Assembly (NCBI RefSeq): GCF_009428905.1
Contig: NZ_WHYR01000009.1
Coordinates: 22,422-86,421, forward strand
Source of the DNA: Desulfofundulus thermobenzoicus
Lineage (GTDB): Bacteria > Bacillota > Desulfotomaculia > Desulfotomaculales > Desulfovirgulaceae
Length of the DNA stretch: 64,000 bases
Direction: 5' to 3'
This document shows, piece after piece, positions 40,641 to 49,078 of the stretch; within the stretch, counting starts at the first letter, position 1, and each line of letters starts with the position of its first letter. Below the pieces are notes generated by a model, which was given only the letters and a program-made list of their open reading frames with translations, was not told the origin of the DNA and did not search any database. The position numbers and the translations under genes are program-made.

Positions 40641-40730
40641 AAAACAAAAAGCTCCTACCCTTCCGGAAACATCCGGTGCTTGGTAGGAGCTATCAGCCGT
40701 AAAGGCGGTTTCATGGCGAGCCCCATCGCC
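40641..40730 (-). promoter_or_regulatory. Fluoride (crcB) riboswitch with terminator, hppA
   Basis: Minus strand GGCGATGGGGCTCGCC, AACCGCC, ACGGCTGATAG, CTCCTACC: full crcB consensus. AGCTCCTACC (40691-40682) doubles as a terminator arm with GGTAGGAGCT (40659-40650), followed by TTTTTGTTTT. It lies between the dynamin-like gene and hppA. Confidence 0.93.
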
Positions 40731-40757
40731 TAATAGTCCATTGATCACCGATGATGT

Positions 40758-42665
40758 TCAGCATTGAACCTGCTCCTTTAAATAATCGTTGGTCGTCGGA
40801 CCTGCCGCAGTTCCTGGCTTTGCCGCAGCATCCTGCAGCATAATTTTTACCCGGCATAATGTATCATCAATGGCCTTCAGGCGGTTCAACTGGCCGGCCA
40901 GCCGTTCCCGGGCAATCGCTACTTCCGTCTGGTTTTTCTCCCTTTGTTGCAGCGTACGCCGCAATATTTCCCGGGTGCCGGCAATGGTGGCGTCAAATTT
41001 ATCATCCAGCTGCCGGCGGAACTGCTGCAGGCTTTTGAGAATGCGTTCGGAAAGGTCGTACCGAACCCGCCCGCAGTTGCGGTCCACCAGCACGTCGATA
41101 CGCCGCCGCATTTCCCCTTTGAGCAGGGGACCGAAAATAAAACGGGGCAGCACGGACGAAATTTTCACCGGATCCGGGGTCAAAAGGGTCCGTTCCTCGG
41201 CAAATACATAATAAAGACGGCTTTCGCTCTCCAGAGGTTCCACTCCGGTGAACCCCTGTACCGGCAGGTTGAACAATTGTGCCGACTGGCGCACCACTTC
41301 GGCGATCAGCTGGTTGGTACGCCCGGTAAAGCGGGTAACCAGGCGGGTAAACCCTTCGCCGGCCTGCTTTTCCAGCAGCGGCCGCCACTGATCCAGGGCT
41401 TGCTGCAGTTCGGTTTGCAGGTAATCTTCCATGGCCTGCAACAATTGACGGTTGGATAGCCGGCTGCCCTTCTCCTGGTACAGGGAGCGCATTCCGGCCA
41501 GCAGTTTTGCGTTTTGTTCTTCCTGAAAACGGACGATATCCTGTTCCATCCGCTCCAGCAGCCGGTCCAGTTCACCCTTCAGGATATAGGCATTATCCTG
41601 CCGTTCCTGCTCCATGGAAGCTACCATTTCTTCAAAAAGCCGGATTTTGTCCTGCAACTCCTGCAACGGTGTGTCCAGGGCACGCAACTCCATTTCCAGA
41701 CCCAGCTTTAATTCACCCAGGGCGTTATCGGCCCTGGTGGCGGCGGCCTCCAGCACGGTACGGCCCTTTTCTTCCATCAAAAAGGTCTCCAACCGCCGGG
41801 TAAAGGCCGGCAGCTGGCTGGCCTCAAGGGCCTCTTCGTCACCCGCCAGCTGTGCCTCCAGGGCCTGCCGGGCGGAGAGAGGGTAAACCACCGCGTCGGC
41901 CAGGCCGGCCCGTTCTTTCAACACCCGGCGGGCAAAATCAATGGCTTCCCGGCGTTCGGCCGGGGACAGGTAGTCAATTTTGTTCATAATGAAGAACATT
42001 TTGGCGGCGTATTGCCGGGTGTCGTTAAGAAACTCCACTTCGGCCTGGCTGATGGGCTGGTCGCTGGACAAGAGGAAAATGGCCGCATCCACCATGGGCA
42101 GGTATTTGTAAGTTTCATCGGTATTGTTCCGGTAAATGGAACCCACACCGGGCGTATCGATAAGCACCACCCCGTTCCGCAGATAGCGGGAGGGATAATG
42201 GATCACCACCTGGCGCACTTTCTTTTCATTCCCCGGGTTGCCTTCCTCGGTAATGTAGGCGGGCAGGTCGGTCACGCCTGTTTTCTGCCGATGGCCGTCC
42301 TGGAAATGTACCGTTATATCCAGTTCTTTTCCATACTCCAGTAACGTCACAATGGAGGTCAGGGGAACCACCGCCGTCGGCAACAGGTTTTTCCCCAGAA
42401 GGGCATTCACAAAGGTGGTTTTTCCCCGTTTAAACTGTCCCAAAACCACCAGGTGGAAACGGTTGGCCGTTAATCTGGCAGCCACTTCCCCGGCATAACC
42501 GGTCAGGGAAGGCACATTTCTTTCCATGGAAAGGGCACGGATTTCCCGCAGGACTGCCAGCAGTCTTTCCCGCAATTCACTAAAACCGGCAGTGCCGGGG
42601 AAATAGCCGGATGGACCTGCAACACGGACCGGTTCCTTCGATTCACTGAAGCCGGTAACAGCCAT
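40758..42665 (-). CDS. Dynamin-like large GTPase under fluoride riboswitch control
   Basis: 635 residues. G1 GQFKRGKTTFVNALLG (about 78-93), G3 DTPGVGS, G4 NKIDYL. The C-terminal half is helical with coiled-coil character and a short hydrophobic stretch near 510-525 (VLPRFIFGPLLK), as in bacterial dynamins that bind and remodel membranes. ATG 42665, ribosome site GGGGTGAT. It is preceded by its own promoter and fluoride riboswitch and followed by hppA. A membrane-repair role under fluoride stress is inference. Confidence 0.92.
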   Translation of the reverse strand: MAVTGFSESKEPVRVAGPSGYFPGTAGFSELRERLLAVLREIRALSMERNVPSLTGYAGEVAARLTANRFHLVVLGQFKRGKTTFVNALLGKNLLPTAVVPLTSIVTLLEYGKELDITVHFQDGHRQKTGVTDLPAYITEEGNPGNEKKVRQVVIHYPSRYLRNGVVLIDTPGVGSIYRNNTDETYKYLPMVDAAIFLLSSDQPISQAEVEFLNDTRQYAAKMFFIMNKIDYLSPAERREAIDFARRVLKERAGLADAVVYPLSARQALEAQLAGDEEALEASQLPAFTRRLETFLMEEKGRTVLEAAATRADNALGELKLGLEMELRALDTPLQELQDKIRLFEEMVASMEQERQDNAYILKGELDRLLERMEQDIVRFQEEQNAKLLAGMRSLYQEKGSRLSNRQLLQAMEDYLQTELQQALDQWRPLLEKQAGEGFTRLVTRFTGRTNQLIAEVVRQSAQLFNLPVQGFTGVEPLESESRLYYVFAEERTLLTPDPVKISSVLPRFIFGPLLKGEMRRRIDVLVDRNCGRVRYDLSERILKSLQQFRRQLDDKFDATIAGTREILRRTLQQREKNQTEVAIARERLAGQLNRLKAIDDTLCRVKIMLQDAAAKPGTAAGPTTNDYLKEQVQC

Positions 42666-42696
42666 CTTTAATCACCCCTTTATTTAAATCCGGTTA

Positions 42697-42778
42697 AAAA
42701 ATCAAGCTCCTGCTGGAAAAAACAGATCCAACAGGAGCTATCAGCTCATAGAGCATTTAAAGGCGAGCTCCATCGCCC
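42697..42778 (-). promoter_or_regulatory. Fluoride (crcB) riboswitch with terminator, dynamin-like gene
   Basis: Minus strand GGCGATGGAGCTCGCC, AAATGCTCTATGAGCTGATAG, CTCC. The 3' end AGCTCCTGTTGG (42739-42728) pairs with CCAGCAGGAGCT (42716-42705), one mismatch, in a terminator followed by TGATTTTTT. GGAG/CTCC pseudoknot pairing is possible. Confidence 0.9.
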
Positions 42779-42802
42779 TGATCTTTGATTTTATTATATT
42801 TT

Positions 42803-42831
42803 ATGATAGCCGGTTGTTATTCAGGTGTCAA
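42803..42831 (-). promoter_or_regulatory. Promoter of the dynamin-like gene
   Basis: Minus strand TTGACA (42831-42826), 17 nt, TATCAT (42808-42803). The start falls near 42796, about 18 nt before the riboswitch. Confidence 0.75.
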
Positions 42832-42865
42832 TATGGCCCTGCGCAGGCGAAAACATTTTTCCAAC

Positions 42866-43243
42866 CTATTGCGGCAGCAGATCGGTGCGCAGCCGGGTGG
42901 CTTCCCGCAGGTAGACGTGCTTGATTTCCCGCTGGGAGCGTGTGGTGTTCACATGAACCAGCACCCGGATGCACCGGGGCAGGCGGTCGGGTACATCGAT
43001 TTCCCTGGCGCATAAAAGAGGGACGTATTTCCAGCCCAGCAGTTCCCGGGCGGCGGTGGCCGGGAATTCGGCGTTCAGATCATCCGTGACGGTGAAAAAA
43101 GCGCTGGCAATATCCTCCGGCTGCAGTTCATTTTCATCCATGATAGCCTGGAGCAGTTCCCCCGTGGCCTGAATGATATCCTCGGCCCTGTTCCGTTCTA
43201 CCGTGATCGCTCCCCGGATGCCCCTTACGTAAATTTTGTCCAT
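42866..43243 (-). CDS. aroH: Chorismate mutase, AroH type
   Basis: Monofunctional trimeric chorismate mutase making prephenate for Phe and Tyr. 125 residues; N-terminal Arg in [11 protein letters not shown] (Arg7), and [11 protein letters not shown] plus [10 protein letters not shown] carry the Cys and Arg90-equivalent. ATG 43243. It lies 42 bp after the HutP-like gene and is separate from the aroF-tyrA-aroA operon. Confidence 0.95.
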   Translation of the reverse strand: MDKIYVRGIRGAITVERNRAEDIIQATGELLQAIMDENELQPEDIASAFFTVTDDLNAEFPATAARELLGWKYVPLLCAREIDVPDRLPRCIRVLVHVNTTRSQREIKHVYLREATRLRTDLLPQ

Positions 43244-43285
43244 CCTTCCATCCTCCCCAATCTATTCTTCCCAATGAGCGCAACT

Positions 43286-43705
43286 TCAAGAGGAAACCGC
43301 CCGGTGCCCCAGCCCCACGGCCACTTCATCCAGGTGCAAAAGGCCCACACCAAAAAAAACGGCCACGCTGATATGATCGTGATAACGGGCGATGCCGATT
43401 TTACCCCCCACATTCAACCCGATGGCCTTGAACATGACCTGGGAGAGGGCCTCCCGGGTGGCACCGGCTACGGCCCCTTCTTCGGCGTGAACCTCCCGGA
43501 TCACCCCTTCCCGTTTGGCGGCCACCACCGCCCGTTCGGTAATTTTGTTCACCGAAGTAACAAAATCACCGCCGTAATCCACCGCCGCCGTTTTAAACCC
43601 TTCCCGGGAATAACAGGCCTTTAATTCCCGCTCCTGTTCCCTGTCCTCGCTTAGAGCCATGGTCAGGGCCACCCGGGCCACCTGCCGGCTCCCTTGAAAG
43701 GCCAT
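43286..43705 (-). CDS. HutP-like RNA-binding antitermination protein
   Basis: 139 residues. The C-terminal half (GGKIGIARYHDHISVAVFFG ... VGLGHRAV) and the Glu/His-rich middle resemble HutP, which in Bacillus binds the hut leader with histidine and divalent metal. ATG 43705 with GGGGGTGG upstream is preferred over GTG 43714. There is no histidine-use operon here; it sits before aroH, so its RNA target is unknown. Similarity is judged by eye. Confidence 0.7.
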   Translation of the reverse strand: MAFQGSRQVARVALTMALSEDREQERELKACYSREGFKTAAVDYGGDFVTSVNKITERAVVAAKREGVIREVHAEEGAVAGATREALSQVMFKAIGLNVGGKIGIARYHDHISVAVFFGVGLLHLDEVAVGLGHRAVSS

Positions 43706-43935
43706 AGCACCCACCCCCAGATTGTTTTACCACTGCCCATGCACCTGTAAGGTTCATTATAAGCCCCTCCCGGTGAAAATACAACGGACCGGTAGAAAAA
43801 CCAAAAATAAAGGTGGGACCGTAAATAGTTTTCCGGTCCTGAAAATCCGTCCCCCTTTGGGGGTTGGTAAAATGGAAGTCATTCTGGCAGATATGTATTT
43901 ACATAATTACCGTGTCAAACAGTGGCGCCCTCTTT

Positions 43936-44400
43936 TTATTTAATATTGTATTTCCGCTCCAGGTTCTGACGATATTTTCTCACTTCTTCCGCCACGCGAA
44001 ACATTAACCTTTCCAGTTCCACTTTTTGCAGGCTAATGGCGGCGGGGGAAATTATTTCGATTTTACGGAATTCCTCCCTGACGGCAAAACGAACCAGATC
44101 TTCAATGGTGTCGGCAATCAGTTCCAGAACCGCGGGTGCATAGGCCACTTCCTGGTTGTTTACATCGTCGTAAATGGTATAGAGTTCCAGACTGAGATCC
44201 ACATCAAGTATATGTATGCCCTGAACTGGAATATTGCGCAGCATGGCCGCTTGCTGCTCCCGCATTTCTTCGGCTGCTTTTTCGGTGGATTTGCCACCGA
44301 AAAAGAGACGTCCCGGCCGCCCCACACCTTTAAAGTCCAGCCGTACCTTTGCCCTTATATCTCTTTCAGTGGAGTTTTCCCCGGATGCCGGACCAGTCAA
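43936..44400 (-). CDS. Unknown acidic-basic helical protein
   Basis: Not recognised. About 154 residues from TTG 44400 (7 nt after GGGGGG); the frame opens at TTG 44418. It starts with a Ser/Glu/Arg-rich part, has a central segment HILDVDLSLELYTIYDDVNNQEVAYAP (in parts), and ends in a charged helix KYRQNLERKYNIK. No signal peptide or membrane segment. It lies between rluB and the HutP-like gene, all leftward, with about 110-230 bp gaps that hold nothing evident. Confidence 0.7.
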   Translation of the reverse strand: MTGPASGENSTERDIRAKVRLDFKGVGRPGRLFFGGKSTEKAAEEMREQQAAMLRNIPVQGIHILDVDLSLELYTIYDDVNNQEVAYAPAVLELIADTIEDLVRFAVREEFRKIEIISPAAISLQKVELERLMFRVAEEVRKYRQNLERKYNIK

Positions 44401-44514
44401 AACTTCACCCCCCAGCAAAAAATACCATATCTTTACTTAATTCGCTGGAAGGCAAAGAAATTCCTGCCGGATTCGGTGAACAAACGGCTTTTCCGCAGCA
44501 GGAATGAATCCGGG

Positions 44515-45288
44515 TCATCGGGATTGACCGTTCCCCGGGGATGGCTCCGACACCGGTACCGGAGCAGCATTCAGCCCGGCCGCCCGTCTTAATAAGGCAA
44601 CTTCCGCCGGTGTTAAAAAGCGGAATTGGCCCGGTTTCAGTCCCTGCAAAGTCAGGGGACCCAGAGCCGTTCTCTTCAGGCGGCGCACCGGGTGGCCGAT
44701 TTTGTCGCACATCCGGCGCACCTGGCGGTTGCGTCCTTCGTGGATGGTTATTTCCAGCAGGGCGTTTCCCCCTCCCTTTTCCACCAGGGCCACCCGGGCG
44801 GGGGCGGTGGGTCCGTCATCCAGTAAAAGCCCCCGGGCCATCTGTGCCAGTTTGTCCGGGGAGGGAACCCCTTCCACCCGCACCCGGTAGGTCTTGGGCA
44901 CCCGGTGTCCGGGGTGGGTGAGGGCGTGGGTCAGCTCACCGTCGTTGGTCAGCAGCAACAGACCTTCGCTGTCGTAGTCCAGGCGGCCCACGGGATAAAC
45001 CCGGCCGCCCACCCCCCGCAGCAGGTCCGTCACCTTGCGCCGTCCCCGGGGATCGCTCAGGGTGGTGATATAGCCCCGGGGTTTGTTCAGTAAAATATAA
45101 ACCTTCCTTTCCTCCCGGGGAAGGACCCGTCCGGCCACTTCTATGCGGTCCTTTTCCGGGTCCACCCGGACACCAGGGCGGGTGATCACCCGACCGTTTA
45201 CTTTTACCAGGCCGGCGGCAATCATTTCTTCGCAGTGGCGCCGGGAGGCCACCCCTGCCCGGGCCATAACCTTTTGCAGTCGTTCCAT
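44515..45288 (-). CDS. rluB: 23S rRNA pseudouridine synthase, RluB type
   Basis: Modifies a uridine of 23S rRNA. N-terminal S4 RNA-binding domain (about 1-60: RLQKVMARAGVASRRHCEEMI), then the catalytic GRLDYDSEGLLLLTNDG with Asp. ATG 45288; 257 residues. In many Firmicutes it directly follows spmA-spmB; here about 5.7 kb of mobile and decayed DNA separates them. Confidence 0.95.
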   Translation of the reverse strand: MERLQKVMARAGVASRRHCEEMIAAGLVKVNGRVITRPGVRVDPEKDRIEVAGRVLPREERKVYILLNKPRGYITTLSDPRGRRKVTDLLRGVGGRVYPVGRLDYDSEGLLLLTNDGELTHALTHPGHRVPKTYRVRVEGVPSPDKLAQMARGLLLDDGPTAPARVALVEKGGGNALLEITIHEGRNRQVRRMCDKIGHPVRRLKRTALGPLTLQGLKPGQFRFLTPAEVALLRRAAGLNAAPVPVSEPSPGNGQSR

Positions 45289-45446
45289 GGACAATCATCC
45301 CGGGAAAACCGGGTGCATTCCCCTTTACAACGGTTAGCCGTCTCGCGTATTAAAAGCATTTTATCACAAAAGATGCCTTTGTAAAAACAGTCTCAAAAGG
45401 TCCGGGGAGTTGCTGAAAAGTTCAGTCCTTACCAATATTAGAAAAT

Positions 45447-45683
45447 TTATTGTATATTCGGCCCGTGTTGACCCATGACATGATTTTCCGCCGGGGGCTG
45501 CGTACGGGGAATTTGCTGTCCTTGAAAGGCCAAAAAAGCTTTCAAAAATTTTTCTATTGCCTGCTGGCAGTGAAAACAGGCAGTGTCGAAAGGACCTTCA
45601 CTGGCCAGCATCCGGCGGGCAGTCGCCAAATCACTTTCCGCTTTCAGGACCCATCCTTTCGCCAATTCGTTTTTATCCTTCAT
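45447..45683 (-). pseudogene. HEPN-domain protein, truncated
   Basis: N-terminal ~55 residues match the HEPN partner of MNT nucleotidyltransferases (KDKNELAKGWVLKAESDLATA, CFHCQQAIEKFLKAFLAF). After QQIPRT the sequence no longer fits the family and ends early (78 residues instead of ~125). ATG 45683 overlaps the end of the nucleotidyltransferase gene by 11 bp, the usual arrangement. Probably inactive. Confidence 0.7.
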
Positions 45684-46251
45684 ACAAAATTTTCCCTTCT
45701 CGCAAGATCGTTGTAATAAAGGCGTTGGGGACCGCTTTCCACTCCTCAATTTCTTCAGGTGTGTACACGACAATGTCCTTAGTCGGAAACAGGCCAGTTA
45801 ATGCCCGGCGAATTGGCGCCGGACGCTTCCACCGGGGTAAATCGGAGTCCATTACAATAAGAATATCCAGGTCGCTATCCGGCCTGGAATTTCCCCTGGC
45901 ACGGGAATCAAACAAAGCGATCAGTTTTGGCTTTTTGGTTACCGAAAGAATCCTTTGTACAACTTCAGATAGCAACTCTTCGGTAACCACAGGAGAACTC
46001 TCTTTGCCCAATGTTTTCCACCCCTTTCCTGATAGTATCGACAATTCCCTGGGATCCATAATCCCTGTGGGTATTTTGCTCATTTCTATACTGCCTTTTG
46101 CGTGCTCCTCATCGCTTATGTAGGCAAGATGATTGCCGGATTCAATAATACTGGCAATAGGCAGGATTAAAGTTTTGCTTCGGTTGATAATGCTTAAAAG
46201 CTCCTCTTCCACTTCCATATATAAATTATGAACCCTCAGCAAACAGCACAA
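45673..46251 (-). CDS. MNT-type nucleotidyltransferase, unusual N-terminal extension
   Basis: The C-terminal ~105 residues form the minimal nucleotidyltransferase (antitoxin of MNT/HEPN modules): LFDSRARGNSRPDSDLDILIV, with the metal Asp pair present; the usual G of GSxxRG is Asp. The first ~90 residues (…LPIASIIESGNHLAYISD…) belong to something else, perhaps a PIN-domain remnant. The domain could start at an internal Met (MDPREL) near 46060. Overlaps the HEPN fragment. Confidence 0.65.
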   Translation of the reverse strand: MCCLLRVHNLYMEVEEELLSIINRSKTLILPIASIIESGNHLAYISDEEHAKGSIEMSKIPTGIMDPRELSILSGKGWKTLGKESSPVVTEELLSEVVQRILSVTKKPKLIALFDSRARGNSRPDSDLDILIVMDSDLPRWKRPAPIRRALTGLFPTKDIVVYTPEEIEEWKAVPNAFITTILREGKILYEG

Positions 46252-46479
46252 GAAGTGTCCAAGAAATGTACCTGCCTCAATTACCCGATCTCCCTTCGGC
46301 CCACAGCATCAGGTCCTCCTTCTTTTTAGCGGCAGCAGACTGTAAATTGACCAGCCCTTGCGCCACACCAGATTCCCGTAGACGGTTATCCTGCTCATGC
46401 TTCCAGTTTAACATAAACCAGCGAAGAAAAGCAGGAAAAATTTGCAGATGTTTCAGGTTCGGGACTTTCCACCGGTGGG
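46252..46479. other. Decayed region left of IS256 remnant
   Basis: Frames here are short and broken on both strands. One minus-strand stretch (about 46270-46412, ending EDLMLWAEGRSGN) may be the tail of an unknown gene. Nothing firm. Confidence 0.3.
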
Positions 46480-46640
46480 AAGGATCTTGCCCTTTGGCTG
46501 GTAACGTCTTCGACCGTAGTGTAAAGGCCCTGGCCCGGCGCTACCCCCAACCTTTCGTCAAAGTGGCCCTGGGGCTCAATCAGGAGATCCGCCAACGAGA
46601 GCGAGTAATCCGGATCTTCCCTAATGAGAAGTCCAACTGA
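46480..46640 (+). pseudogene. IS256-family transposase C-terminal fragment
   Basis: The plus frame near its end reads KALARRYPQPFVKVALGLNQ and RQRERVIRIFPNEKS, which matches the end of IS256/mutator transposases (…RRRxRVIRIFPNxxS…). The rest of the gene is absent. Confidence 0.65.
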
Positions 46641-46679
46641 AGATATAATTTATTCTTTTAGTTAAAACTTCATTTACTC

Positions 46680-48581
46680 AAGTTTGAAACTTTAGCGCCC
46701 CATACATTTCCAATTAAGCTAGAAATCCAGTAAAATCGAGGGCCTTAGTTGGCGGAATCCCTAAAAATGGCGAAAGTGTAGTGCCACGTCTATAAACATT
46801 TGCGTTTTTCGGTCCGTTTTAATATGGTATAATAAATATGCCATGTATGCCAGAACAAAAACATTCACCAACAAGGACGGCTCCAAAAGAACTTATGTCC
46901 AGATAGTCGAGGCCGTCAGAGAACACGGCAAAGTGCGCCAGAGAGTGGTGGCCAACCTGGGCCGGATAGACGAACTGCAGGAAGGCAGCCTGGACCGGCT
47001 CATCGCCAGCCTGGCCAAATTTTCCAAACAAAAGTGGATTCAGGCCGAAGCTGAGAAACTACTGGTACACAGGGCCAGGGAATGGGGGTTGGATCTGATC
47101 TTTCGGCACCTGTGGGAGCAACTTGCCTGGACTTCATCCTGCAACGGCACTTTTCCGGCGCATACACCTGCAAGCAGCTGGCAGAAGCCGTTTATGCCAT
47201 GGTATTGAACCGGATCAGCGATCCCCTTTCCAAGCGGGGCGTAAACGAGTGGCTCACAGAAGTATACCGGCCGGCCTTTGACCAGCTGGAATTGCACCAC
47301 CTTTACCGGGGGCTTGATTTTCTGGCTGAATACAAAGAGAAAATAGAAATCGACCTCTTTGACTCCATCAAAAACCTGTTCGATCTGGAAGTGAACATGG
47401 TTCTCTGGGATACCACCTCCACGTACTTTGAGGGCAACGGCCCCGAAGAACTGGGCCGCTACGGTCATTCCAAAGATCACCGTCCGGATAGAATCCAGGT
47501 GATGGTGGGTGTATTGATGACTCGCTCCGGTATACCTGTTGCCCATGAGGTCTTCCCCGGCAATACGGCCGACGTTAATACCTTCAGTCAAATTATTGCC
47601 GATGTGCGCCGGCGCTTTAACCTGACCCGGGTTATCTTTGTCGGTGATCGGGGCATGGTCAGCAAGGATTTACTGGAGCATCTGGACAAAAATCACATCG
47701 AATACATCGTGGGTATGCGCATGCGCAAAGTAAAGGACGTTGGGGCAGTGCTCAAAACGGGCGGCCGGTACCGGACAGTAAAAGACAATCTGAAAGTAAA
47801 GGAAGTCTGGTACGATGCCGACCGCTATATCGTCTGCTACAACCCGGTCCAGGCCGCACACGACAAGATGGCCCGCGAAGAAATGTGCCGGAAACTGGAA
47901 GAACAGCTAAAAAACGGCGGCATTAAATCACTGATTGGCAACCGGGGTTACCGTCGGTATCTTTTATTGAACAAGGATGCTGTGGTCGGCATCGACCAGG
48001 AAACCCTGCAAGAAGAAGCCCGGTATGACGGTAAATATGTCCTGCGCACCAACTCCCAACTATCCACCGACGAAGTGGCCCTGGCGTACAAAGACCTCTG
48101 GCGGGTGGAGCGGGCCTTCCGGACAATGAAAACCAGTCTGGATCTACGGCCGGTATACCACTGGAAAGACAGCCGAGTCCGGGGACACATCATGGTCTGC
48201 TTCCTGGCCCTGGTCCTGGAATCGGCCCTGCAGAGAAAGCTGGCCGAAAAAGAAATAGAACTGGAGTACGTCTACCTGCTCAGGGACCTGCAACAGTTGA
48301 AAGCAGTGGAACTCAGTATCGGCGAAGATAAGTACCTGTGCCGCACGGAACTGGTGGGCAACGCATATGAAGCCTTCAAAGCACTGGGCATACGTCCACC
48401 CCTAAAGGTAGCCGAAATCAAAAACGACAGTAACGGCACTTGCAAACAAAGCGCTCGGACATCCGGTGATTACCACACACCCTCATTATTGTAAAATGAA
48501 GGAAAGTGTAGTGGTACGTCTTTAATTATTGCCCCGGAGCCCTTGATTTTCGGGAGGTTTTAATTTGAAAGTTTCAAACTT
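46680..48581 (+). mobile_element. IS1634-family insertion sequence
   Basis: Transposase frame flanked by AAGTTTGAAACTTT (46680-46693) and its exact complement AAAGTTTCAAACTT (48568-48581), with a second inverted pair AAAATCGAGGGC (46732) / GCCCTTGATTTT (48539) inside. A 24-bp direct repeat with a few mismatches (starting GAAAGTGTAGTG) occurs at 46772 and 48502. Which pair is the true end cannot be settled by eye; no target duplication is evident. Confidence 0.65.
46843..48494 (+). pseudogene. IS1634-family transposase, one frameshift
   Basis: DDE transposase. The first frame (ATG 46843, MYARTKTFTNKDGS...) runs to HLWEQL near 47125; the rest continues one frame over from LDFILQRHFSG to the stop at 48494. 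Restoring one base at about 47127 joins them into a protein of ~550 residues. Catalytic region: LWDTTSTYFEG, FVGDRGMVS, and WRVERAFRTMKTSL. Unless translation slips there, the element is inactive. Confidence 0.85.
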
Positions 48582-48639
48582 CGAATTTAGAAAAAGCCGA
48601 CCGGTTTAAAAAACATTTTTTGGATTAATTTCGATTTCT

Positions 48640-48954
48640 TTAATTCCCTGTTTGCCGGGGCCCGTCCAACCGTTTCAAATGTTCAATCGCCTGCCGCGGC
48701 GGGAGCCCGCCCTCGGTAATTACCGTGCCGTTGATAACTACCATCGGCAATTTTCCGCCAAAAGCACAGCCGGTAGCCTGCCGGTAGATCAACTCCACCC
48801 GGCTTCCGTAGAGACGTTGCAAAACTCCTTCTAAAAGCCGGTATTGGAACACCAGATCGCGTTCACCTAACGCGCATCCTTCCTGCGCTCATCCTGATGG
48901 TTGCCCCTGCTCATTGGCCGGGATGCTCCCGTAGACTTCCACAATCAGTGGCAT
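48640..48954 (-). CDS. Small thioredoxin-like protein, probable selenoprotein (in-frame TGA)
   Basis: The frame from ATG 48954 (AAAAGG 9 nt upstream; ATGs at 48963 and 48975 are also in frame) reads MPLIVEVYGS..., meets TGA at 48891-48889 after QPSG, and continues AQEGCALGERDL ... KLPMVVINGTVI ... to the stop at 48640, 104 codons. The second half alone has no good start. The end resembles small thioredoxin/glutaredoxin-fold proteins (cis-Pro region LPMVVING). A hairpin of SECIS type follows the TGA. Alternatives: nonsense pseudogene. Confidence 0.6.
48858..48874 (-). promoter_or_regulatory. Bacterial SECIS-like hairpin
   Basis: Minus strand CGCGTT-AGGTG-AACGCG: six pairs, 5-nt loop with G at the second position and a U, starting 14 nt after the TGA; the loop G lies about 21 nt from it, inside the 16-37 nt window reported for bacterial SECIS elements. 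The loop start AGGU is like that of E. coli fdhF. Confidence 0.55.
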
Positions 48955-49078
48955 ATCCGCCATCCTTTTCGCCATTTCCTCTCACTTCCGCCCCATTCTT
49001 CTCGCTGCCCCATTAGTCCGGTGGATGTCAAGTGCGCCGGTTTCCAAAGCGTAGTGAGCCAGAATCAGGTGTAAATAT

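Noticed and set aside
48876..48888. First hairpin directly after the TGA (GCGCA/TGCGC) as SECIS
   Set aside because: Its loop is only about 5 nt from the TGA, too close for a bacterial SECIS; the next hairpin has the right distance.
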